Origin: Plasmopara viticola
Taxonomy: Eukaryota > Oomycota > Peronosporomycetes > Peronosporales > Peronosporaceae
Reading direction: 5' to 3'
Assembly (NCBI GenBank): GCA_001695595.3
Contig: MBPM02000163.1
Coordinates: 1-64,000, forward strand
DNA: 64,000 bases
The translations under genes and the position numbers were made by a program. Under the pieces are notes generated by a model. That model had not been told where the DNA came from and did not search any database. It saw nothing but the letters and a program-made list of their open reading frames with translations. The stretch's first letter is position 1. Each line of letters begins with the position of its first letter. Below, piece by piece: positions 57,942 to 64,000 of the stretch.

Positions 57942-58218
57942 TTGTTAACTGCCTTTCACGTTAAAACATACAAAAACGTCGCATACCTCCTTCACGATCA
58001 ACTAAGACATCTGAGCTTATCTAGCACAGCGCCATTTGCTACTCTACTAACTGGACCTACTTGAAACACACATACGCTCTTTAGCAAGTTTTGGTGAATC
58101 TGGTTGACTCCTTTTTGACTTAATTTAAAAGAGAGGAGCAGCACGGAAGAATAAGACAAGGCTTTAGTGCAAAGGCAAAGCCAACCTAAAGGCGAATAAT
58201 ACAAGCCGTAACATCAAG

Positions 58219-58321
58219 TCCGACTGGCCGGAATCGAACCAGCGACCAATTGATTTCCGAGTATACTGAGCTCAGTATCGAACACTACAGTCAATCGCTC
58301 TACCAACTGAGCTACACTCGG
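58219..58321 (-). pseudogene. tRNA-Tyr variant with acceptor-stem mismatch
   Basis: Same G68 change as 56326-56428; otherwise consensus. Confidence 0.55.
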
Positions 58322-58597
58322 TTGTTAAGTGCCTTCACGTTAAAACATACAAAAACGTCGCATACCTCCTTCGCGCTCAACTAAGACATCTGAGCTTAGC
58401 TAGCACAGCGCCATTTGCTACTCCACTGACAGGACCTACTTTAAACACACACACGCTCTTTAGCAAGTTTTGGTGAAACTGGTTGACGCCTTTTTGACTT
58501 AATTTAAAAGAGAGGAGCAGCACGGAAGAATAAGACAAGGCTTTAGAGCAAAGGCAAAGCCAACCTAAAGGCGAATAATACAAGCCGTAACATCAAG

Positions 58598-58700
58598 TCC
58601 GAGTGGCCGGAATCGAACCAGCGACCAATTGATTTCCGAGTATACTGAGCTCAGTATCGAACACTACAGTCAATCGCTCTACCAACTGAGCTACACTCGG
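58598..58700 (-). tRNA. tRNA-Tyr(GUA), intron-containing
   Basis: Consensus copy. Confidence 0.92.
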
Positions 58701-58979
58701 TTGTTAACTGCCTTTCACGTTAAAACATACAAAAACGTCGCATACCTCCTTCGCGCTCAACTAAGACATCTGAGCTTAGCTAGCACAGCGCTATTTGCTA
58801 CTCCACTGACAGGACCTACTTTAGAAACACACACGCTCTTTAGCAAGTCTTCGTGAAACTGGTTGACGCCTTTTTGACTTAATTTAAAAGAGAGGAGCAG
58901 CACGGAAGAATAAGACAAGGCTTTAGAGCAAAGGCAAAGCCAACCTAAAGGCGAATAATACAAGCCGTAACAACTCAAG

Positions 58980-59082
58980 TCCGAGTGGCCGGAATCGAAC
59001 CAGCGACCATTTGATTTCCGAGTATACTGAGCTCAGTATCGAACACTACAGTCAATCGCTCTACCAACTGAGCTACACTCAG
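58980..59082 (-). pseudogene. tRNA-Tyr variant at element 4 5' junction
   Basis: One change beside the anticodon stem (CCATTTG for CCAATTG) and CACTCAG for CACTCGG at the 5' end of the tRNA, which breaks the second acceptor pair. Two extra T then separate it from the element 4 start motif. Confidence 0.6.
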
Positions 59083-59084
59083 TT

Positions 59085-59099
59085 ACTTCCCAATTTGCC
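59085..59099 (+). promoter_or_regulatory. conserved element 5' start motif (Inr/FPR-like)
   Basis: ACTTCCCAATTTGCC, as in element 3, here preceded by CAGTT in place of CGG. Confidence 0.45.
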
Positions 59100-59170
59100 G
59101 GCTACTACGCAAGTCAAATCATAGGAAGTACCCCCTTTCAACCACCTTTTCTACCCTTCGTTCTATTGCA

Positions 59171-61713
59171 ATGGACAGCCCTGACATTTCTATCCCCGCG
59201 TATCGCAAAGAATCTTTCGAAAACGTCAAATCTGTCCCGTCTGCTGTCCCGTCTGCGTTGTTACTTACTGTAAGTAATCATCAATTGGAGAAGGGACTCG
59301 ATATAGAGTTGCCTCTGCCATCCAGTTCAACTGACGGCGCGGCTACGGTCACGCCGCCGAAACTTAATGCTTCCACCTCGGACGCGTTCGCTGGGTCAAG
59401 TGCACCTGGTAGTCCGGACGGTGAATCGATTCTCTCCCCTCAGTCAGGCGTCAAAAATGTCTCGTCCCCACCAGATGAAGACATGCGTCCTACCATGGCT
59501 AGCTTACTTGCGCAGCAAGAAACCATTCGTCGGAGCACCGAAGACGCTGACGCTGCGCGTCGGCGTGTAGAAACGCCCAAGCCACTCGCCTGCGACATTG
59601 AAGCAATCGAACGTCAGTACGCTGCTGGCGGGGACTGGTCATTCATCGCCTCTCACATGGAGCAGGCGCGACCATATACCCTACCTCGTGCCAAGTACGA
59701 TATGGTAATCGATACCGGACGCATGTTTGCAAAAACACCGCTTCAGAAGATTATGGCATCGCTTACAGGCAAGCATCACGGCAAAAAAGCACTTGAGCAC
59801 CTGTACAGCAAGTTCGAGATCGGCCAAGTGTCCAAACTTCCTGGTGGTAATCTTCGAATTAAGGTAAAGTCGAAGAACGCCTGCATCGCTCTCGAGCGCA
59901 CAAAAGTAAACATTCTAGGGGGTGTATTCATGTTTAAGGAATTCGACGTGCTAGGTGGCAAGTACTATGTCGATGTTTCGAATGTTGACTCGGACACGAA
60001 AACGGACGTAATGCTGCACCGCTTGTTCTTGATGGGCTGTAAACCGGTGTACGATACCTTCCGTGAAGTAAACCTTGCAACTGGTATAACGTCAGCAACC
60101 TGGAGAGTATACTTCCTTACCACGACATGCCAGGTCCCCTCATTGTGAATGGATCAGTGTGTGACCAGCTCCAGTTCGACAACAAGTTGCACCCCGTGCA
60201 CGGAAAGAACGCTCCATATCCTTCCGAGCGTTTGCCTTTCGGCTATCGTTCGCATCATTTCATCGACCTGCGCACGAGTGACGACATCTATCGACGCCCA
60301 GCCACTCCAACCGGGTCACCACTACTGCAGCCTGTCACGGCACTTGTTGCAGCGAAACAGCAGCATCAAACGAACCCAAAACCAGCCACTTCTAAGTCCC
60401 AGCCGATGACCTCGCTGCAGCGTGCAGTACAGGAGTCCACAACGAAAAATGATAAGAAGCTTCAGCAAGAAGCTCAGCATAGTTTACCACCTAACTGCAA
60501 TCGACTTGCAAGCCCCCTAAGCTGCACCGACGATATTCTGTCAGTTGCGACGTTCGAGGGGTCGAGCGGAAAAATTTCCCCACCCCGTAGTCCCGAAAGC
60601 AGTATGAAGAAGCCAACGATGTACCTTACAAATGGGGAAAGCTCAGACGGATTCGCAACCGTCTTCAACACCAAGAAGCGGAGCCGCGGAGGTATTGACC
60701 TTTCGAATCTTCTTACCAAAAAGCAGCCGCAATCACTCGACGGAATCGCGACTAAAAACTACTTCGAGGTCCTGCAAAACATGGAAGTCGATCTTGAGCT
60801 TAAGGACGTCACGGCAAGCAAGAAGTTTGGCGTGCGCAAGCAGATCGTACCAGTAGCCGTGGCACGTCCTTCGGGGATGGCCACCGCAAAGGAGTCGGTA
60901 TTTTTCATGGAAAAACACCACACAAAAATTAAAAAAGCTGCAAAGGCTTCGTCGATCCTAGAAGTCACGGAGGCAATGATCAATGATGAAAATACTGCGC
61001 TGCTTGATACGTTGCCAGATCGCCTTGTGCTTGCAGACGAAAAGGTCGATGGCATGGTCAAGCTACTTGATAATGCAACAAATCCAGACCTTGTGATGAA
61101 GCCGGCAGCTCAATGTCCGATGGCTTTCAACAGCGCGTTGTCCCTTAAAATGGCAGATGACCACCGCATCATTGCTGAAATTGCGCAACTGCACGCAATT
61201 AACCGCGTATTATCAGCTACGTTCCCGCAAGAAGACACAACTTTTGTTACAAAGTGGAAGCGTGTCATGAATATGCCTCTACCATCCAACCGCCATGAAA
61301 TCTTCAAGGCATGTGCCAAGTGGTGGACCCACTCTGACTCAATTACAGAGCTTGCGCGTGCGTCGAAGGCACTCGGTATATTTGAGCTTGCGCTCATGTC
61401 CGCTGCTCCGACACTCTTTAAAAATGACCACTGGATTCAATACTTTACAGGCCAGCCAGTCGAATGGATTCCAGCACACCACATGCGCTTCTTGCATCCC
61501 AACACACTGCTACGGCTGCTGCGTTCTAAGGTTGGAGAGCTCTGTATGGAGCAGTGGCGTGACGTACAATGGCAAGGTCACCTTCTTGATGATCTTGAAG
61601 TGCTCCGCCAGCTTGAAGGGTACTATCCGGACGACTCATCGGTGCTAAAAATTCAATTGAATGCCGGCTCCTTGGCTACGACTGTGGCTGGAGCGGTCTC
61701 CAGTCGATGCTAA
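59171..61713 (+). pseudogene. retrotransposon ORF1 (element 4; one frameshift)
   Basis: ATG 59171 (MDSPDIS). About 848 codons. It is open to near 60130, where one C of GCCC is missing (CATGCCAGG against CATGCCCAGG in element 3). The second part continues in another frame to the RC-stop at 61713. It keeps the segments that element 3 has lost, including ADAARRRVETPKPLACD and GGNLRIKVKSKNACIALE. Confidence 0.87.
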
Positions 61714-61756
61714 AGTTGAGTCGGAAGGACAACACGCTTGGAACGCTGTCTCGCTT

Positions 61757-64000
61757 ATGACAGTGAACACAAACGGCATCAAGCGAAATGGCCACCTCCT
61801 TATTGGAAATCTTTTGGCCAAGCACTCGCTAACATGCGTACAAGAAACCAAGTTTGCTGACGCGCAGCATCTCAATACGTTCAAATTTCACCTCTGCTCA
61901 CATTTTGCGCACAAACTCTTCGTCAATGACAGTAACGCGCGACTCGACCGACCCACGCGCGGTCGCAGTAGTGGAGTCCTGACGCTGCTACGTTCTGATT
62001 TTCCTGGTATCGACACGGCTGCAGAAATGGTACACCTGTCGGTGCCGGGACGGTATCTTGTTGTAAAGGTAACGGTTCAACGTGCTCCCGTCTATATCCA
62101 CAATGTGTATGCGCCCGTCGATAGACACGAAAAGCAATCGTTCTTTCTAAACCTTCCAATAGATGGGTTTGAAGATGATGCAACGCACTTCGTGCTCGGA
62201 GATTTAAATACGCCACTTGACCCGCGACTTGACTGCTCGAAACCTGACTTGCGCTTCGACCCGAGCCGCTCTGCTTGTCTCGAGTGGCTTGCCAAGCTAG
62301 GTGTCGTTGATGCGTGGCGTACTCACTATGACTTTAAGCGAGTGTTTACTGGTCCCCTTCCTCGAAAAAATCGCCTGGACTACATTTCAGTTTCGGAGCA
62401 ATTCTGTGACCGCTTTTACGAAAGTGCTGAATACTTCCTGCCAATGCACGCTGGGGATCATCTTGCTCATAGTGTTTCCCTTCGAAGCGGTACGCAGCTA
62501 CATGGTCGTGGTTATTGGAAATTTCCACAATACCTCCTCGAATATCCAAAGATTGTATCAGCGATTGAGAGGGAGGCCGAGCAGGTCCTAGACCAACTTC
62601 GCCGTTCAAAAAACCCCGGGAAAATTTGGGAAAAGTGGAAAGGAAGCATCAAGACTCAGCTTCAAGACGTACAGAGGAAGCTCAAGCAACAAAGTACGCG
62701 AGAGATCGAAGATGCCCGCGTCACATTAGATCAAGCAGCCGCACGATACCGCGTATTTCCAGACAAAAACAATCGAGACTTCTTTGACGAGGCTCTGCAA
62801 ATCTATAAAGACACAGTCAAAAGAAGTAGTCACTACAATCATGATGCTTCTTTCGATTTCCAAGCCAACAACTCGGAACGTTCAACATCCCATTTTTTTC
62901 GTCCTCTCGACACAAGTTTGCGGCGCGTTTCGATTGAAGAGGTAATAACACCGAGTGGAAATGTCTCATCGAATCCTCAAGAAATTTCACTGCGCTTCTT
63001 GGAGCACTGGGGGTCTGAGATGGGTGATGTAGAGAGCCCAAACGAATCGGCTTCTGAGCCAAATGGCGCGAAGCAACGCAAACTTCTTGACTCAATTTCG
63101 AGAAGCGTCCCAGTCACGAGCTACACAGCTTTGGAAGCCGACTTGACCACTGCTGACCTTGCAACTGCAATCCGGCATATGAGAGCGACATCCGCTCCAG
63201 GCATGGACGGATTGACGGCTGGATTTTATCAGGTGGCACCAGTAGTATTCGGGGAGTGCCTCGTCATTGTAGAGATAGGCTGCGACGTGGTAAGCTTTTG
63301 GCGTCTCAGCGCAAATCGGCGGTCGTACTGCTACATAAGAAGGGTTCTCGCGCTGAACCAGGCAATTACCGTCCGATTGCACTCGTGCCAGTCGACGTAA
63401 AGGTGCTGTCAAAAGCACTGACATATCGGCTACAAAGTGTAATGCTCGACTTGATTCATCCAGACCAAAAAGGCTTCGTCAAGACTCGATCAATTCATCA
63501 TCATGTACGCTTTCTTGTCGACCTGCAAGACCTTGTCACAAGTCGGGATGAAGAGGCATACGCACTTTTCCTGGACTTTCAAAAGGCATTCGACCGTGTA
63601 AATTGGTCATACATGTTTCGGCTGCTGGCTTGCATGGGCTTTGGACCAGTTTTTATATCTTGGGTCCGGCTCTTGTACACCAAACCGAAGGCACACCTGC
63701 TCATCAATGGTAACATCCAGCCGGCTTTACACCCTACTCGAGGCGTTAAGCAAGGAGACCCTCTGTCGGCACTCCTATTTGTTCTCACAATTGAGCCTCT
63801 TGGAAATTTGCTTCGCAAACATGAGGAATACGGGGTATGTCTAAATGCGAATTGTACGGTGACAAGCATGTTTTTTGCAGATGACTCGACGCTTCTCGCC
63901 GGATCAATTGATCACGTTCAGGCTCAGCTCGAAATTGTCGACGAGTATTGTGCTGGCCCTGGAGCAAGACTTAATCTATCCAAGTCGGTACTGCTGGCTC
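61757..64000 (+). pseudogene. retrotransposon ORF2 (element 4; partial, frameshifted)
   Basis: ATG 61757 (MTVNTNGIKRNG). The endonuclease domain is complete, but RLDYIL reads RLDYIS. CTTT is missing near 63270 (ATTGTAGAG against ATTGTCTTTAGAG), which frameshifts the N-terminal part of the RT. Downstream, LDFQKAFDRV, RGVKQGDPLSALLF and FADDST remain readable in the shifted frame up to the window end. Confidence 0.88.

Larger units (their letters stand above)
55670..59082. repeat. tRNA-Tyr tandem array D (9 copies, diverged)
   Basis: Resembles array A more than B or C in its spacers (CTTTTTGAC, AACACACAC). Four of nine tRNA copies carry changes in the mature tRNA, three of them the same acceptor-stem substitution, and one has a shortened intron. 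Confidence 0.93.
59085..64000 (+). mobile_element. non-LTR retrotransposon element 4 (5' part, cut by window end)
   Basis: Sister of element 3: same start motif, ORF1 and ORF2 with only scattered substitutions. It lacks the element 3 deletions but has its own frameshifts: one base in ORF1 near 60130 and four bases in ORF2 near 63270. Its left flank is the array D unit type, unlike that of element 3, so it is better read as a separate insertion than as a segmental copy. The 3' end and right duplication are outside the window. Confidence 0.92.

Overview
The window is eukaryotic repeat DNA made of two things. One is a tandem array of about 93 intron-containing tRNA-Tyr(GUA) genes, all on the minus strand, in a head-to-tail unit of about 379 bp. 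The other is four copies of a long non-LTR (LINE-type) retrotransposon family, all on the plus strand, each inserted at the same base of a tRNA-Tyr gene. I see no prokaryotic features, rRNA, CRISPR or ordinary single-copy host genes. A spliceable tRNA-Tyr intron, APE-type LINEs and an Inr/FPR-like start motif at the element 5' ends fit a stramenopile, most likely an oomycete such as Phytophthora or a relative. The taxon is an inference.

Layout: array A (1-2462, 7 tRNA copies, first one degenerate); element 1 (2463-9572); array B (9590-33174, 62 copies, with 16-33 kb almost perfectly homogeneous); element 2 (33175-42116, with an extra third ORF); array C (42134-47817, 15 copies); element 3 (47818-55652); array D (55670-59082, 9 more diverged copies, several damaged); element 4 (59085 to the window end, cut off at 64000). 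Element 4 is a near-identical sister of element 3.

How it works: each element carries ORF1 (about 815-905 codons, a nucleic-acid-binding-like protein) and ORF2 (about 1350-1365 codons: APE endonuclease, reverse transcriptase, C-terminal CCHC-type zf-RVT). ORF2 lies in the +1 frame relative to ORF1. Elements 1-3 are flanked by a 17-bp target-site duplication (AACTGAGCTACACTCGG), which is the 5' acceptor strand plus part of the D-arm (A box) of the tRNA. The 5' end of each element abuts the first base of the mature tRNA, so the tRNA gene to its left keeps its whole mature sequence and internal promoter and loses only its 5' flank. This resembles R1/R2 in rDNA: a multicopy essential gene array used as a safe harbour.

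All four elements carry at least one frameshift, so none looks autonomous as assembled, although element 1 ORF1 is intact. Other points of interest are a 3'-terminal hairpin with a compensatory change in elements 1 and 2, a 59-bp block conserved between their otherwise diverged 3' regions and flanked by element-specific inverted repeats, and a frameshifted chromodomain plus cysteine-peptidase-like ORF3 ending in a 20-A run in element 2.
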